A DNA stretch of 64,000 nucleotides from Rhodospirillaceae bacterium. Its GTDB lineage: Bacteria; Pseudomonadota; Alphaproteobacteria; Rhodospirillales; JABHCV01. Below the pieces are notes generated by a model. That model had not been told where the DNA came from, did not search any database, and saw nothing but the letters and a program-made list of their open reading frames with translations. Numbering within the stretch: the first letter of the stretch is position 1; each line of letters starts with the position of its first letter. The stretch lies in assembly GCA_018662005.1 (NCBI GenBank), contig JABJHA010000004.1, forward strand, positions 186,001 through 250,000. The letters are read 5' to 3'. The position numbers were made by a program, and so were the translations under genes. Positions 27,402-37,785 of this stretch are shown piece after piece.

Positions 27402-28977
27402 TTTTGTGAAGAGCAGGCTTTATCTCAGGGTCATTGCGCTGGGCGGATGGCGGCGCTGGGCGCTGACCTTTTTGCTGGGGGTTCTGGCTGCGGGGGCTAT
27501 GGCGCCCTTGCACGGGGTGTTTCTGCTGGTTCCGGGCTTAAGCGGATTATTGTGGCTGGTGTTCTCCAAGGGCACGGCGCGGGCCGCTTTTGGCGTTGGT
27601 TGGTGGTTTGGCTTTGGCCATTTTTCAGCTGGTTTATATTGGGTTGCCAACGCCTTGCTGACCTATCCTGATCGTTTTGGCTGGATGGCGCCCTTTGCAG
27701 TGTTTGGGCTGGCCGCGGTGCTGGCCTTGTTTCCCGCCTGCGTTACCGTGCTGACAAGACTGTCGGCCCGTCGGTGTAGCGGTATTGGGCGGGTCCTTGT
27801 CTTTGCCGCCCTGTGGACGACTTTCGAGTGGCTGCGAAGCTGGGTCTTTACCGGCTTTCCCTGGAACCTGATCGGCAGCGTCTGGGCTTTTTCCGATCCG
27901 ATGATTCAATTGTCGGCACTTGCCGGTGTTTACGGTCTTGGCTTGCTCACGGTCATTGTCGCCGCGATGCCAGCGCTTTTGGCCGGTGGCGACGAATGGG
28001 CGGTCAAGGGAAGCCCATTACGACCGCTGACACTGGCCGTCCTCGCCCTTGTCGTTGTCTGGGCCGGTGGGGCGGTGCGATTATCAGGGGCGACGGCGGA
28101 CAGGGTTCCCGATGTGCGTCTGCGATTGGTGCAGCCCAACATTGATCAAAAACTGAAATGGGATCGTCAATACCGATCAAGTCATTTCAATGATCAATTG
28201 GCCATGAGCGTGGCCCCGCCTTCCCCCGGTGTGGAGCAACCGACACATGTGATTTGGGCCGAAACGGCGACTACCTTCTTTATCAGCAAGGATGGAAATG
28301 TACGCAAGGCCCTTGCCGGGGCGACACCCAAGGGCGGCCTGCTGATGACCGGCGCGCCGCGCACAAGCTCGCAAAGTGAGCCTGTCTATCGGGTCTGGAA
28401 CAGTTTTCAGGTGATTGACGAAGAAGCCCGCATTGTCGGGACGTATGATAAATCTCACATGGTTCCGTTCGGCGAGTATATGCCTTTTCGCAAGGTCTTG
28501 AATTTAGCCAAAATAACCGACGGGGCGACGGATTTCTCGCCAGGCCCGGGCCCTAAAACCCTGCGTCTAAAAGGATTGCCGCCCGTCTCGCCGCTGATTT
28601 GCTACGAAGTAATTTTTCCGGGCGAGGTTGTCGATCAACGGGACCGGCCGGAATGGTTGCTCAACCTGACCAATGATGGCTGGTACGGTGTCAGTTCCGG
28701 GCCTTATCAACATTTCGCGGCTGCCCGCTTTCGGGCGGCAGAACAAGGTTTGCCCCTTGTTCGGGTCGCCAACACGGGAATATCCGGTGTCGTCGATGGC
28801 TACGGGCGTGTCATTGCCAAACTGGGGCTGTCCGAACAGGGCGTTCTTGATAGCGCCTTGCCATCAGCACTTGGGCCAACGCTTTATGGGCGGCTGGGTG
28901 ACTGGATTGTTATATTGCTGGTCCTGCTTGTTTCCGGGGCCGGTCTTTTAATGAAGCCTGGGCGACGTGCAGGTTGA
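27394..28977 (+). CDS. lnt: Apolipoprotein N-acyltransferase
   Basis: Inner-membrane enzyme adding the third acyl chain to the N-terminal Cys of lipoproteins. The 527-residue protein has about six to seven N-terminal membrane segments (to about residue 230) and a periplasmic nitrilase-like domain. The catalytic triad is visible as the Glu of VIWAETATTFF, the Lys in YDKSHMVPFGEYMPF and the Cys of PLICYEVIFPG. A C-terminal membrane segment follows. The start is the ATG at 27394, and a GTG one codon before is also in frame. It is the last gene of the miaB-phoH-ybeY-corC-lnt run. Confidence 0.96.
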   Translation: MVNFVKSRLYLRVIALGGWRRWALTFLLGVLAAGAMAPLHGVFLLVPGLSGLLWLVFSKGTARAAFGVGWWFGFGHFSAGLYWVANALLTYPDRFGWMAPFAVFGLAAVLALFPACVTVLTRLSARRCSGIGRVLVFAALWTTFEWLRSWVFTGFPWNLIGSVWAFSDPMIQLSALAGVYGLGLLTVIVAAMPALLAGGDEWAVKGSPLRPLTLAVLALVVVWAGGAVRLSGATADRVPDVRLRLVQPNIDQKLKWDRQYRSSHFNDQLAMSVAPPSPGVEQPTHVIWAETATTFFISKDGNVRKALAGATPKGGLLMTGAPRTSSQSEPVYRVWNSFQVIDEEARIVGTYDKSHMVPFGEYMPFRKVLNLAKITDGATDFSPGPGPKTLRLKGLPPVSPLICYEVIFPGEVVDQRDRPEWLLNLTNDGWYGVSSGPYQHFAAARFRAAEQGLPLVRVANTGISGVVDGYGRVIAKLGLSEQGVLDSALPSALGPTLYGRLGDWIVILLVLLVSGAGLLMKPGRRAG

Positions 28978-28993
28978 GCGATAGCGTTATAAA

Positions 28994-29025
28994 TATTACC
29001 GGTAATAATTAAATATTCTTGAATA
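28994..29025. promoter_or_regulatory. Two small palindromes between lnt and the XRE regulator
   Basis: TATTACCGGTAATA (28994-29007) is a perfect 14-base palindrome. TATTC TT GAATA (29014-29025) follows 6 bases later. The 209-base gap otherwise shows no gene. The sites could be operators for the downstream XRE regulator, which starts 160 bases later, but nothing in the sequence proves this. Confidence 0.3.
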
Positions 29026-29186
29026 ACATTGTGTGGGAGATCATATTAGAGGCGGATGGGTGAGAATGATCTGGTTGCATGAATTGTGCTGGCAAGCGAC
29101 CTGTTTTAAGCGGCTGAAAGTGCGTCTTGAAGTCTTTGTCGCCAGCACGTGTTCCTGAAACCATATATAAAGGGTAGAAAATAAAG

Positions 29187-29669
29187 ATGAGTAAAGCAGC
29201 AGTTAAACGTAAACCCCGTGCCCCCAAACCAGATGACGCCCTTCTGGGCGTTCCCCGCGCCGTCGACATGCATGTCGGCGCCCGTTTGAGATTGCGCCGA
29301 ACATTGCTTGGCATCAGTCAGGAAAAACTTGGCGATTCCGTTGGCCTGACCTTTCAGCAAATTCAGAAGTACGAACGCGGTGCCAACCGGGTTGGCGCTT
29401 CCAGAATTTATGAATTCTCCCGTGTCCTCGATGTTCCGGTATCATATTTCTTTGATGAAATGAATGATGTCACGAAGGCAACCCGGGGCCGTCGTATTGA
29501 CCTCAAGGGCCTGACAGATGGCGATCAGGTGGAACTGGAATCTGACCCGCTGGCACGTCGTGAGACCTTGGAGTTGGTTCGTGCTTACTATAAAATAAAC
29601 GATCCAAAAATTCGCAAACGGCTGTTTGAATTGACAAAAACTCTGGCCAATAGCCAGGTCATTTCCTGA
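29187..29669 (+). CDS. XRE family helix-turn-helix regulator
   Basis: A 160-residue regulator. The HTH_3 domain spans about residues 30-88, with MHVGARLRLRRTLLGISQEKLGDSVGLTFQQIQKYERGANR split across the two helices and the end of the fold in VPVSYFFDEM. The C-terminal part (about 95-160) is a short helical tail (LVRAYYKINDPKIRKRLFEL) typical of a common alphaproteobacterial group. The Lys/Arg/Pro-rich N-terminus precedes the fold. AAAGGG lies upstream of the ATG. It sits directly before metK on the same strand but 269 bases apart. Target genes unknown. Confidence 0.9.
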   Translation: MSKAAVKRKPRAPKPDDALLGVPRAVDMHVGARLRLRRTLLGISQEKLGDSVGLTFQQIQKYERGANRVGASRIYEFSRVLDVPVSYFFDEMNDVTKATRGRRIDLKGLTDGDQVELESDPLARRETLELVRAYYKINDPKIRKRLFELTKTLANSQVIS

Positions 29670-29776
29670 AAAAAGCAAACGGCGGATAAACCCCCTGTTT
29701 ATGCACGGATTTATGGCTGTTGGGCAGTCGCGAATAATGCTTGACCGGTCTTCAAAATCTTGACAAAAGAACGTCA

Positions 29777-29802
29777 TCGACAAGCCTGTAAAGGCTTGTC
29801 GA
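29777..29802 (+). promoter_or_regulatory. 10-bp perfect stem in the metK upstream region
   Basis: TCGACAAGCC (29777-29786) and GGCTTGTCGA (29793-29802) form a perfect 10-bp stem with a 6-base loop TGTAAA, about 135 bases before metK. A second stem AAACGG/CCGTTT (29872-29888) follows. Neither is followed by a T-run, so a simple terminator is unlikely. I do not recognise a known SAM or SAH riboswitch class here. The 269-base gap before metK holds no gene I can support. Confidence 0.45.
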
Positions 29803-29938
29803 CTTGGTCGTGGATGGATTTGGACTACTTGCCGCCACGTTAAATATTGCGCTAAGTGGGCTATATGATTTAAACGGCATGACCGTTTCGGCCCTTGGTC
29901 CAGTTGGACAATTCTACAATGATTCGGAGGGATCGAAC

Positions 29939-31126
29939 GTGTCAAATACCGACTATCTGTTTACCAGTGAATCTGTTTCCGAAGGCCATCCTGACAAGGT
30001 TAGCGATCGGGTATCGGACGCTATTGTTGACGCCTTTCTGGCCGCCGATCCGTTATCGCGGGTGGCTTGCGAGACCTTATGCACAACCAATCGCATCGTT
30101 CTTGCCGGCGAAGTCCGTGGCCCCGAGCCGCTGGTTAACTCAAAAGGCGAAGTCGACAAAGAGCACATGGAACACATCGCCCGTCAGGCCGTCAAGTCCA
30201 TCGGTTACGAACAGGACGGTTTCCATTGGCAGCACGCCGACGTCAGCGTTCACTTGCATGGCCAGTCCGGCGATATCGCCATGGGCGTCGATGCGGCAGG
30301 TAACAAGGATGAAGGAGCAGGCGATCAGGGCATTATGTTCGGTTACGCCTGCACCGAAACCGACAGCCTGATGCCGGCGGCTATTCATTTTTCCCATGGT
30401 ATCTTGCGCTCCATGGCTGAAGCCCGTCATTCCGGCACGACTCCGGGCTTGTTACCGGATTCAAAAAGTCAGGTGACCTTGCGCTACGTTGATGGCAAGC
30501 CGGTCGGCGCGACATCCGTGGTGGTTTCGACCCAGCACACCGAAGACTTAAGCCAACAGGACATCCGTGAGCTTGTTCGCCCGCATGTTGAAGGCATTCT
30601 GCCGGATGGCTGGATGTGTCCGGAAGATGAATTCTATGTCAACCCGACTGGCCGTTTTGTCATTGGCGGGCCTGATGGCGACGCCGGGCTAACCGGTCGT
30701 AAAATTATTGTCGACACCTATGGCGGTTCCGCCCCCCACGGCGGCGGCGCGTTTTCCGGTAAAGACCCGACCAAGGTTGACCGTTCTGCCGCCTACGCTG
30801 CGCGTTACCTGGCCAAGAACGTGGTTTCCGCCGGCATCGCCGACGGCTGCACAATTCAACTCGCTTACGCCATCGGCGTTTCCAAGCCGCTGTCTGTCTA
30901 TGTCGATACCCACGGTACAGGCGAAGTCGATGAGGCAAAACTTGTAGCCACCTTGTGCGAGATGGTTGATTTGAGCCCGCGCGGTATTCGCGAGCATTTG
31001 AAACTGAGCCAGCCGATCTATGAGCGCACCGCCGCGTATGGTCACTTTGGCCGCGAGCCGGAAGCTGACGGCGGCTTCTCGTGGGAGAAAACCGATCTCG
31101 CCGATGCCCTCAAATCGGCCTTCTGA
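29939..31126 (+). CDS. metK: S-adenosylmethionine synthetase
   Basis: Makes S-adenosylmethionine from methionine and ATP. The 395-residue protein has [20 protein letters not shown] at the N-terminus, the hexapeptide GAGDQG and the phosphate loop [19 protein letters not shown]. The start is a GTG at 29939 with a strong GGAGGG 8 bases upstream, giving the normal N-terminus. The frame stays open upstream to 29804, but that extension is not family-like. trmB begins inside the last 23 bases. Confidence 0.97.
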   Translation: MSNTDYLFTSESVSEGHPDKVSDRVSDAIVDAFLAADPLSRVACETLCTTNRIVLAGEVRGPEPLVNSKGEVDKEHMEHIARQAVKSIGYEQDGFHWQHADVSVHLHGQSGDIAMGVDAAGNKDEGAGDQGIMFGYACTETDSLMPAAIHFSHGILRSMAEARHSGTTPGLLPDSKSQVTLRYVDGKPVGATSVVVSTQHTEDLSQQDIRELVRPHVEGILPDGWMCPEDEFYVNPTGRFVIGGPDGDAGLTGRKIIVDTYGGSAPHGGGAFSGKDPTKVDRSAAYAARYLAKNVVSAGIADGCTIQLAYAIGVSKPLSVYVDTHGTGEVDEAKLVATLCEMVDLSPRGIREHLKLSQPIYERTAAYGHFGREPEADGGFSWEKTDLADALKSAF

Positions 31127-31811
31127 CAAACCGGACTGGCACGGGCGCAGGCATGGAAAAAAACTGCGCCCCGGCCACAAGGAACTTGTCGAAAAACGCC
31201 TGCCGGCCTTAAGGGTTACGGCCCAAAGCCCCGATCCTGACTTTGCCGCCACCATGGCGGAGACTCCGACCCATGTATGGCTGGAAATCGGCTTTGGCGG
31301 CGGTGAACATCTGGCCGCCCAGGCCAGGGCTCATCCTGATATTGGCTTTATTGGCGCCGAACCGTTTGTTAACGGGGTCGCCAAGCTGCTCAGTGCCATC
31401 GACGGCGAGGATTTGAAAAATATCCGTATCTGCGACGATGACGCCAGGCCCCTGCTCGACGCCATGGCCGAAAAATCTGTCGACAGGGCGTTCGTTTTGT
31501 TTTCCGACCCGTGGCCGAAAAGGCGTCAAAACAAGCGCCGCTTTATTGTGAAGGAAAACCTCGATCGCCTGGCCCGGGTCATGAAAGATGGCGCCCAGTT
31601 GCGCTTTGCCAGCGACCATATGGACTTTGTTTCATGGTCCCTGCAGCGCCTGATTGCCCATCCCTGTTTCAGTTGGCAGGCGCGAACGGCCGGTGACTGG
31701 CGGACGCCGCCGCAAGACTGGCAACCGACTCGATATGAGGAAAAAGCCCTGGCCCGTGGCGAACGCCCGGCCTACCTGCTTTTCAACCGCCTGCCCCGCT
31801 CGCCCAAATAA
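31104..31811 (+). CDS. trmB: tRNA (guanine-N7)-methyltransferase
   Basis: SAM-dependent enzyme forming m7G46 in tRNA. The 235-residue protein has the class I methyltransferase motif [16 protein letters not shown], the second site [13 protein letters not shown] and the TrmB-specific [17 protein letters not shown]. The ATG at 31104 starts inside metK (23-base overlap) and gives the usual basic N-terminus [12 protein letters not shown]. Pairing with metK places SAM supply and a SAM-using tRNA enzyme in one transcript. Confidence 0.95.
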   Translation: MPSNRPSDKPDWHGRRHGKKLRPGHKELVEKRLPALRVTAQSPDPDFAATMAETPTHVWLEIGFGGGEHLAAQARAHPDIGFIGAEPFVNGVAKLLSAIDGEDLKNIRICDDDARPLLDAMAEKSVDRAFVLFSDPWPKRRQNKRRFIVKENLDRLARVMKDGAQLRFASDHMDFVSWSLQRLIAHPCFSWQARTAGDWRTPPQDWQPTRYEEKALARGERPAYLLFNRLPRSPK

Positions 31812-31863
31812 CCAAAAAAACCTTGTGTTTTAAATGCCATCGGGTGTATATGTGCGCCTCAAT

Positions 31864-31947
31864 CACGTAGGAATTATTACGTGTCTCGTTAGGTTCGGCA
31901 TTGATCGAAATTGATGGGGTGGGCCTTGCGGCCCGCCTTTTGTTTTT
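31864..31947 (+). promoter_or_regulatory. Candidate rimP leader with intrinsic terminator/attenuator
   Basis: A stem CACGTA/TACGTG (31864-31883) is followed by a strong GC stem GGTGGGCC (31918-31925) / GGCCCGCC (31930-31937) with loop TTGC and one G-U pair. A T-rich tail (31938-31947) ends 30 bases before rimP. Putative attenuators upstream of rimP are known in alphaproteobacteria (the rimP leader), and this structure and position agree. It could also end transcription from trmB, which stops at 31811. Confidence 0.6.
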
Positions 31948-31976
31948 GTGGAACGTGTTAAAGGCCCTTTAGTCGT

Positions 31977-32468
31977 ATGGAACTTGTCCATCGTATCGAG
32001 GAAATGATCTCGCCTACCGTTGAAGCGATGGGCTTTAGGCTGGTCAAGGTGGATTACACAGGCGGTCGCAAGCCGCGCCTTCAGATTATGGCCGAAGAGG
32101 CAGACACAGGCCGCATGAATGTTGAGGATTGCGCAACCATCAGCCGGGCCGTTTCGGCGATACTGGATGTGGAAGATCCGCTTGCCGGGACGTATGCTCT
32201 TGAAGTCTCCTCACCAGGCATCGACAGACCCCTGACCAGGCCCGGGGATTTCGAGAAATTTGTCGGCTTTGACGCCAAAATTGAAACCAGCCGCGCCATT
32301 GACGGACGCAAACGCTTTAAAGGGCGGCTGGCGCAGGTAAATGACGAGATGGTCAGGATCGAGACCAAGGAGAAGGCTTACGATCTTGCCCACCAGGATA
32401 TTAATAGTGCGAAACTGCTGCTCAGCGACGATTTGATCGCGGCAGCCCAAGGACAGCGAAAACAATGA
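31977..32468 (+). CDS. rimP: Ribosome maturation factor RimP
   Basis: Assists late 30S subunit assembly. The 163-residue protein has the RimP N-terminal domain (MGFRLVKVDYTGGRKPRLQIMAE, CATISRAVSAILDVED) with the conserved LEVSSPGIDRPL and the C-terminal Sm-like domain (about 90-155). The nusA ATG overlaps its end by 4 bases. It is the first gene of the rimP-nusA-ylxR-infB-rbfA-truB-rpsO-pnp cluster. Confidence 0.96.
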   Translation: MELVHRIEEMISPTVEAMGFRLVKVDYTGGRKPRLQIMAEEADTGRMNVEDCATISRAVSAILDVEDPLAGTYALEVSSPGIDRPLTRPGDFEKFVGFDAKIETSRAIDGRKRFKGRLAQVNDEMVRIETKEKAYDLAHQDINSAKLLLSDDLIAAAQGQRKQ

Positions 32469-34069
32469 ATGAGACAATGAGCGAAACCGATGCAGTCCAT
32501 GCCCGCCCGGAACTTTTGCAGGTTGCCGAAACAGTAGCGCGCGACAAGGGAATTGAGCAGGACGAAGTTCTCGAAGCGATGGAACAGGCCATTCAAAAGG
32601 CCGGGCGTTCCAAGTATGGCCACGAGCACGACATTCGCGCCACAATTGACCGTAAGTCTGGCGAAATCACTCTGGCCCGGTTCGTCGAGGTTGCCGAGGA
32701 AATCGAAAACGAAACTACCCAGACAACTCTGGAAGAAGCCCGCAAAACCAAGGCTGACGCCGAGCTTGGGGAGTTTCTGATTGATCCCCTTCCGCCCATT
32801 GATTTTGGCCGCATCGCCGCCCAGACCGCCAAGCAGGTGATTGTCCAGAAAGTCCGTGACGCCGAACGCAAGCGTCAGTACGAGGAATACAAAGAACGTT
32901 CCGGCGAAGTCGTCAATGGCCTGGTCAAGCGCGTCGAATTTGGCAATATCATTGTTGATCTTGGCCGCGCCGAAGCCTTGTTGCGTCGCGACGAGGCTAT
33001 TCCACGCGAACACTTTAACAATGGTGACCGTATCCGGGCATATATCGTTGATGTCCGTGAGGAAATGCGGGGCCCGCAGATTTTCCTGTCCAGAACACAC
33101 CCCAAGTTTATGGCCATGCTGTTTGCCCAGGAAGTGCCGGAAATTTATGACGGTATTATCGAGATTAAGTCGGTGGCCCGGGACCCCGGCTCACGCGCCA
33201 AAATCGCCGTGCTGTCCAACGATTCCAGCATCGACCCGGTTGGCCCGTGTATTGGTATGCGCGGTTCGCGCGTTCAGGCCGTCGTCGGTGAATTGCAGGG
33301 TGAAAAAATTGATATCATCCAATGGTCCATGGACCCGGCCACTTTCATCGTTAACGCCCTTGCCCCGGCAGAAGTCGCCAAGGTCGTTCTTGATGAGGAA
33401 AACAATAAAATCGAAGTCGTCGTTCCCGATGAACAGCTCAGTCTGGCTATTGGCCGGCGTGGCCAGAATGTCCGTCTGGCGTCGCAGCTTTCGGGCTGGG
33501 ACATCGATATCCTGACCGAGGCCGAGGAATCCGAACGCCGCCAGCAAGAATTTATCAGCCGTTCCCAGATGTTTGTTGAAGCTCTGGATGTTGATGAAGT
33601 GATCGCCCACCTGCTGGTCACTGAAGGGTTCTCGTCGATCGAACAGGTTGCTTTCGTGCCCGTTGATGATCTGGTTGAAATTGAAGGTTTTGACGAAGAT
33701 GTCGCCGAAGAATTGCGCGAAAGGGCTCGCGGCTTCCTTGAAGCGAGAGATCAGGAACTGGCGAAGCGTCGCAGCGAACTGGGTGTCAGCGATGACATCG
33801 CCGCCATTGCCGGGATCACACCGGTGATCATGGTGGCGCTTGGCGAAGGTGAAATTAAAACCCTCGATGACCTTGCCGACCTTGCCGGTGATGAATTGCT
33901 CGAGTTGCTGCCAGCTGATGTTTCCATGAGCCAGAACCAGGCCAATGAAATTATCATGGCCGCCCGTGCCCACTGGTTCCCGGGTGAGGATCTTGGGGCA
34001 AGCGAGACAGCTGAAAGTGAAGAAGCCGTGGCAGACGAAGCCGCAATTGAAGACGTGAAGGACGAGTAG
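32465..34069 (+). CDS. nusA: Transcription termination/antitermination protein NusA
   Basis: RNA polymerase-binding factor controlling pausing, termination and rRNA antitermination. The 534-residue protein contains the N-terminal polymerase-binding domain, an S1 domain (about 140-205), two KH domains ([35 protein letters not shown]) and a C-terminal region with two helix-hairpin-helix AR repeats ([33 protein letters not shown]). An acidic tail ends the protein. It overlaps rimP by 4 bases. Confidence 0.97.
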   Translation: MNETMSETDAVHARPELLQVAETVARDKGIEQDEVLEAMEQAIQKAGRSKYGHEHDIRATIDRKSGEITLARFVEVAEEIENETTQTTLEEARKTKADAELGEFLIDPLPPIDFGRIAAQTAKQVIVQKVRDAERKRQYEEYKERSGEVVNGLVKRVEFGNIIVDLGRAEALLRRDEAIPREHFNNGDRIRAYIVDVREEMRGPQIFLSRTHPKFMAMLFAQEVPEIYDGIIEIKSVARDPGSRAKIAVLSNDSSIDPVGPCIGMRGSRVQAVVGELQGEKIDIIQWSMDPATFIVNALAPAEVAKVVLDEENNKIEVVVPDEQLSLAIGRRGQNVRLASQLSGWDIDILTEAEESERRQQEFISRSQMFVEALDVDEVIAHLLVTEGFSSIEQVAFVPVDDLVEIEGFDEDVAEELRERARGFLEARDQELAKRRSELGVSDDIAAIAGITPVIMVALGEGEIKTLDDLADLAGDELLELLPADVSMSQNQANEIIMAARAHWFPGEDLGASETAESEEAVADEAAIEDVKDE

Positions 34070-34083
34070 AGGGCTGGCAAAAT

Positions 34084-34716
34084 ATGGCCGGGCGAAAAAA
34101 TCCCCGCGTGAAGCAGAAAGGGGAAACATCGCTGCGACGCTGCATTGTCAGTGGCGCTGAAATGTCGAAAGACAAGATGGTGCGCTTTGTTGTTGGCCCG
34201 GGCGATGAAATTGTCGCCGATGTAGAAGCCCGTCTGCCGGGCCGGGGTTTTTGGTTGAGTGCTGAGCGTGGTATGATACATACGGCGTGCGCCAAAAACC
34301 TGTTTGCCAAGGCGGCGCGCGCAAAGGTCAACATCCCCGCCGATCTGGCTGATCGGGTTGAGGGCTTGCTGGCCAAGAGGTGCCTGAACCATGTTGGCTT
34401 GGCACGACGCGCCGGAGAGGCGGTTTCGGGTTTCGGTAAGGTCGAAGCCTGGTTAAAATCCGGCAAACCTGCCGGGGTGTTGATGGCTGCCGCTGACGGG
34501 GCCGAGGACGGGTTGGCGAAAGTTCGGGCATGGGCCGCAAAGACGCCGGTCATTGTCGCCCTCGACGCCAACGAATTGGGCCAGGCGTTTGCCCGCGAAC
34601 GGGCGGTCCACGTGATCGTCGCGCCGGGTCGATTGGCTCATAACCTGCTGGTTGATGCCGGCAGACTTGAAGGGTTAAGAAAGACCGGGGCGAAAGCCCA
34701 GGCAACGACGACGTAG
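34084..34716 (+). CDS. YlxR-L7Ae fusion-type RNA-binding protein
   Basis: A 210-residue protein. The N-terminal YlxR domain (about 15-90, [20 protein letters not shown] and [12 protein letters not shown]) is followed by an L7Ae/YlxQ-like domain (about 100-195, [22 protein letters not shown]). In alphaproteobacteria the two modules are commonly joined in one protein between nusA and infB, as here. It probably binds RNA in translation or transcription, but the precise role is unknown. Confidence 0.9.
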   Translation: MAGRKNPRVKQKGETSLRRCIVSGAEMSKDKMVRFVVGPGDEIVADVEARLPGRGFWLSAERGMIHTACAKNLFAKAARAKVNIPADLADRVEGLLAKRCLNHVGLARRAGEAVSGFGKVEAWLKSGKPAGVLMAAADGAEDGLAKVRAWAAKTPVIVALDANELGQAFARERAVHVIVAPGRLAHNLLVDAGRLEGLRKTGAKAQATTT

Positions 34717-34765
34717 CTGGCTAAACTGGCCGCCCTTATGGGGTGGATTAATGAACGGAATACTG

Positions 34766-37345
34766 ATGAGCGAGACCATAGACAAAGACAAGAAAAAGAA
34801 GCCCCTGGGCCTGTCGCGCCCGGGCACGTTGGAATTGAACAAGACCATTGAATCCGGTCAGGTTCGCCAGAGCTTCTCCCATGGCCGCTCGAAAATGGTC
34901 CAGGTTGAGGTTCGCAAGAAACGAACCTTTGCCCAGAATGACTCAGGCCGCATGTCCGAGGTCAAAGATGAGCCTGAACTGGTCTTAGAGCCGGTTGAAG
35001 AAGTCGTCGAAGTTGAAGAGAAACAGCCCGAAGTCGAAGCAACGCCTACTCCTGGCGCATCCCTGACGGGCGAAGAAAAGGCTGCCCGCGCCCGCGCCCT
35101 GCAGGACGCCAAGGTTGCCAGCGAAGAAGCTGCCGTCCTTGCTGCAATGGCGCCGCCGGCACCGGATCCTGAGCCTGATCCTGAGCCTGAGCCGGAACCA
35201 GAAGCCGCCCTGTCCGCTGAAGACGAGGCCGCTGCTGCTGCTGCCAAAGTCCAGGCCGAAGAAGAGGCCGCTCAGCGCAAGAAAGAACAGGACGCCGCCA
35301 GCGCTTCTGCTGCTGCGCAAAAGCTGGAAGCCGCGCAAAGTGGTGAAGGAGATGCCGCAAAGCACCGGCCAAAGCACGCCGTCCCCCGTGAAGAAGAAGT
35401 TAAACGTCCAACCCCCAAACAGCGTGGCGAGAAACGCCGTCGTTCAGGCAAGTTGACCATCGCCGAGGCTCTGGTTGACGGCGAAGAGCGGACCCGCTCG
35501 CTGGCCTCTGTCAAGCGAGCCCGCGAGAAGGAAAAGCAGAAACAGAAAAAAGTTCTCTCCGAGGGCAAGAAGATTATCCGTGATGTCGTCATTCCCGAAT
35601 CCATCACCGTTCAGGAACTGGCCAACCGCATGGCCGAACGCGCCCACGATGTTATCAAGACATTGATGAAGATGGACGTCATGGCGACGATCAACCAGCC
35701 CATCGATGCCGATACGGCAGAACTTGTGGTTAGCGAATTTGGCCATAATCTGAAACGGGTCAGTGACAGCGATGTTGAAATCGGACTCAAGGACGGCGGT
35801 GATGATGATTCTCTTGAAAGCATGGAGCCTCGCGCCCCTGTCGTTACCGTCATGGGCCACGTTGATCATGGTAAAACGTCACTTCTGGACGCCCTTCGTG
35901 AAACCGATATTGCGGGCCGCGAAGCCGGCGGCATCACCCAGCATATTGGCGCCTATCAGGTAACCCATGACAGTGGCGAGAAAATCACTTTCGTTGACAC
36001 CCCGGGTCACGCGGCCTTTTCGGACATGCGCGCTCGCGGCGCCAAGGTCACCGACATTGTTGTGCTGGTTGTCGCTGCTGACGATGGCATCATGCCGCAA
36101 ACCGTCGAGGCGATCAGTCATGCCAAGGCTGCCGGTGTGCCGATCATTGTTGCCATTAACAAAATGGATGTGAGCGGCGCAGATGCCAGTCGTGTGCGTC
36201 AGGATCTTTTGCAGCACGATCTGGTGGTCGAGGAAATGGGCGGCGAAGTGATTACCGTCGAAGTTTCGGCCAAGGAAAAAACCAATCTGGACAAGCTCGA
36301 GGAAATGATCCTCCTGCAAGCCGAATTGCTTGACCTGAAGGCCAACCCGAACCGTCCGGCGGAAGGCGTTATTATCGAATCGAAAATGGAAACAGGTCGC
36401 GGTTCCGTGGCCACCATTTTGATCCAGCGCGGCACCTTGAAGACAGGTGATATTATTGTGGCTGGCGGTGAATGGGGACGGGTCCGCGCTTTGATAGATG
36501 ATCACGGCCAGCAAATTGATGAAGCCAAACCATCCATGCCGATCGAAGTGCTTGGCCTAAATGGTGCGCCCGATGCCGGTGATGAAGTGAGCGTGGTTGA
36601 AAACGATTCCCGCGCCCGCGAGGTTACCGAATTCCGTCAGCGTCGCGTGAAAGACGCCCGTCATGTTGCCGGTGCGCGTGGCACCCTGGAGGAAATGTTC
36701 GAGAAAATCGGCCAGGGCGAAGTGCAGACCCTGCCGGTGGTTCTCAAGGCCGATGCACATGGTTCTGTTGAGGCGATTACTGCCGCCCTTGATAAAATGG
36801 CGACCGACGAAGTTAAGGTGCAAATGCTGCATTCGGGCGTTGGCGGCGTTAACGAAGCCGACATCACGCTGGCCAACGCCAGTGGCGGTTTTGTCATCGG
36901 CTTTAACGTTCGCGCCAATCCTCAAGCCCGCGACCTGGCAAAGCAGGACGCCGTTGAGATTCGCTATTACTCGATCATCTATAATGTCATTGATGACTTG
37001 CGTAGCGCCCTGTCTGGCATGTTAGCCCCCACCTTGCGCGAGAACCTGCTTGGTTATGCTGAAATTCTTGAAGTCTTCGGCGTCTCAAAAGTTGGTAAAG
37101 TTGCCGGGTGTCTGGTCAGTGAAGGCATGGTCAAACGTGGCTCAAGTGTACGTCTGCTGCGCGATGACGTGGTTATCCATGAAGGCGAGCTCAGCCAGCT
37201 CAAGCGTTTCAAGGACGACGTCAAGGAAGTCAAGGAAGGTACCGAGTGCGGTATGGCCTTCGCAAATTATGAAGACCTGAAGATCGGCGACCGGATCGAA
37301 TGTTTCGATGTTGAGGAGATCGCCCGCGAGCTTGAAGCGTCTTAA
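34766..37345 (+). CDS. infB: Translation initiation factor IF-2
   Basis: GTPase delivering fMet-tRNA to the 30S subunit. The 859-residue protein has a long charged N-terminal region, the IF2_N domain near [22 protein letters not shown] split over residues 290-330, then the G domain with [26 protein letters not shown] and NKMD. Domains II to IV follow. The N-terminal linker includes a repetitive Asp/Glu-Pro run ([13 protein letters not shown]) and alanine-rich stretches. The ATG at 34766 ([12 protein letters not shown]) is family-like, and the ATG at 34751 adds five residues and is also possible, with GGTGG upstream. Confidence 0.97.
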   Translation: MSETIDKDKKKKPLGLSRPGTLELNKTIESGQVRQSFSHGRSKMVQVEVRKKRTFAQNDSGRMSEVKDEPELVLEPVEEVVEVEEKQPEVEATPTPGASLTGEEKAARARALQDAKVASEEAAVLAAMAPPAPDPEPDPEPEPEPEAALSAEDEAAAAAAKVQAEEEAAQRKKEQDAASASAAAQKLEAAQSGEGDAAKHRPKHAVPREEEVKRPTPKQRGEKRRRSGKLTIAEALVDGEERTRSLASVKRAREKEKQKQKKVLSEGKKIIRDVVIPESITVQELANRMAERAHDVIKTLMKMDVMATINQPIDADTAELVVSEFGHNLKRVSDSDVEIGLKDGGDDDSLESMEPRAPVVTVMGHVDHGKTSLLDALRETDIAGREAGGITQHIGAYQVTHDSGEKITFVDTPGHAAFSDMRARGAKVTDIVVLVVAADDGIMPQTVEAISHAKAAGVPIIVAINKMDVSGADASRVRQDLLQHDLVVEEMGGEVITVEVSAKEKTNLDKLEEMILLQAELLDLKANPNRPAEGVIIESKMETGRGSVATILIQRGTLKTGDIIVAGGEWGRVRALIDDHGQQIDEAKPSMPIEVLGLNGAPDAGDEVSVVENDSRAREVTEFRQRRVKDARHVAGARGTLEEMFEKIGQGEVQTLPVVLKADAHGSVEAITAALDKMATDEVKVQMLHSGVGGVNEADITLANASGGFVIGFNVRANPQARDLAKQDAVEIRYYSIIYNVIDDLRSALSGMLAPTLRENLLGYAEILEVFGVSKVGKVAGCLVSEGMVKRGSSVRLLRDDVVIHEGELSQLKRFKDDVKEVKEGTECGMAFANYEDLKIGDRIECFDVEEIARELEAS

Positions 37346-37377
37346 GAAATAACTTCACGTCAGCTGGCTAAGTAGCC

Positions 37378-37785
37378 ATGAACAAGCGTAACGCCCGCGC
37401 GCCATCACAGCGCCAACTTCGTGTCGGCGAAGAAATTCGTCATGCCATTGCCCACGTTCTTGAGCGCGGCGAGGTTCGTGATCCTGATCTGGCCGGGATT
37501 GCCATCACGGTGACCGAAGTGCGGGTCAGTCCCGATCTGAAAAACGCCACTGCTTATGTGGTTCCGTTAGGCGGTCTTGGTGATATGGCCGGGATCGTTG
37601 ACGCCCTGAATCGTATCAGTTCGTTCTTGCGTCACCGGGTCGTTCAGGATGTCAAGTTACGCAGCGCCCCCAGGCTGTCATTCCTGGCAGATACCTCGTT
37701 TGATGAAGCCGGTCATATCAACGACCTCCTGCATTTGCCTGAAGTCGCCCGCGATTTGGAAAGCGACGACGACGATGGGGCGTAA
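37378..37785 (+). CDS. rbfA: Ribosome-binding factor A
   Basis: Cold-related 30S maturation factor binding the 5' helix region of 16S rRNA. The 135-residue protein has a KH-like fold with QRQLRVGEEIRHAIAHVLERG, ITVTEVRVSPDLKNATAYV and LRSAPRLSFLADTSFDEA. It follows infB by 32 bases and overlaps truB by 11. Confidence 0.95.
   Translation: MNKRNARAPSQRQLRVGEEIRHAIAHVLERGEVRDPDLAGIAITVTEVRVSPDLKNATAYVVPLGGLGDMAGIVDALNRISSFLRHRVVQDVKLRSAPRLSFLADTSFDEAGHINDLLHLPEVARDLESDDDDGA

Noticed and set aside
29670-29938. Known SAM-II or SAM/SAH riboswitch before metK
   Set aside because: I could not match the sequence to the conserved cores I remember. It is reported only as an unexplained structured leader.
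33191-34129. 312-codon reverse-strand open frame across nusA
   Set aside because: Shadow of nusA in a codon-biased gene, with no family resemblance and no ribosome site.
35160-35215. Asp/Glu-Pro repeat in infB as a mobile or foreign repeat
   Set aside because: It is in the variable N-terminal linker of IF-2, where such low-complexity runs are common.
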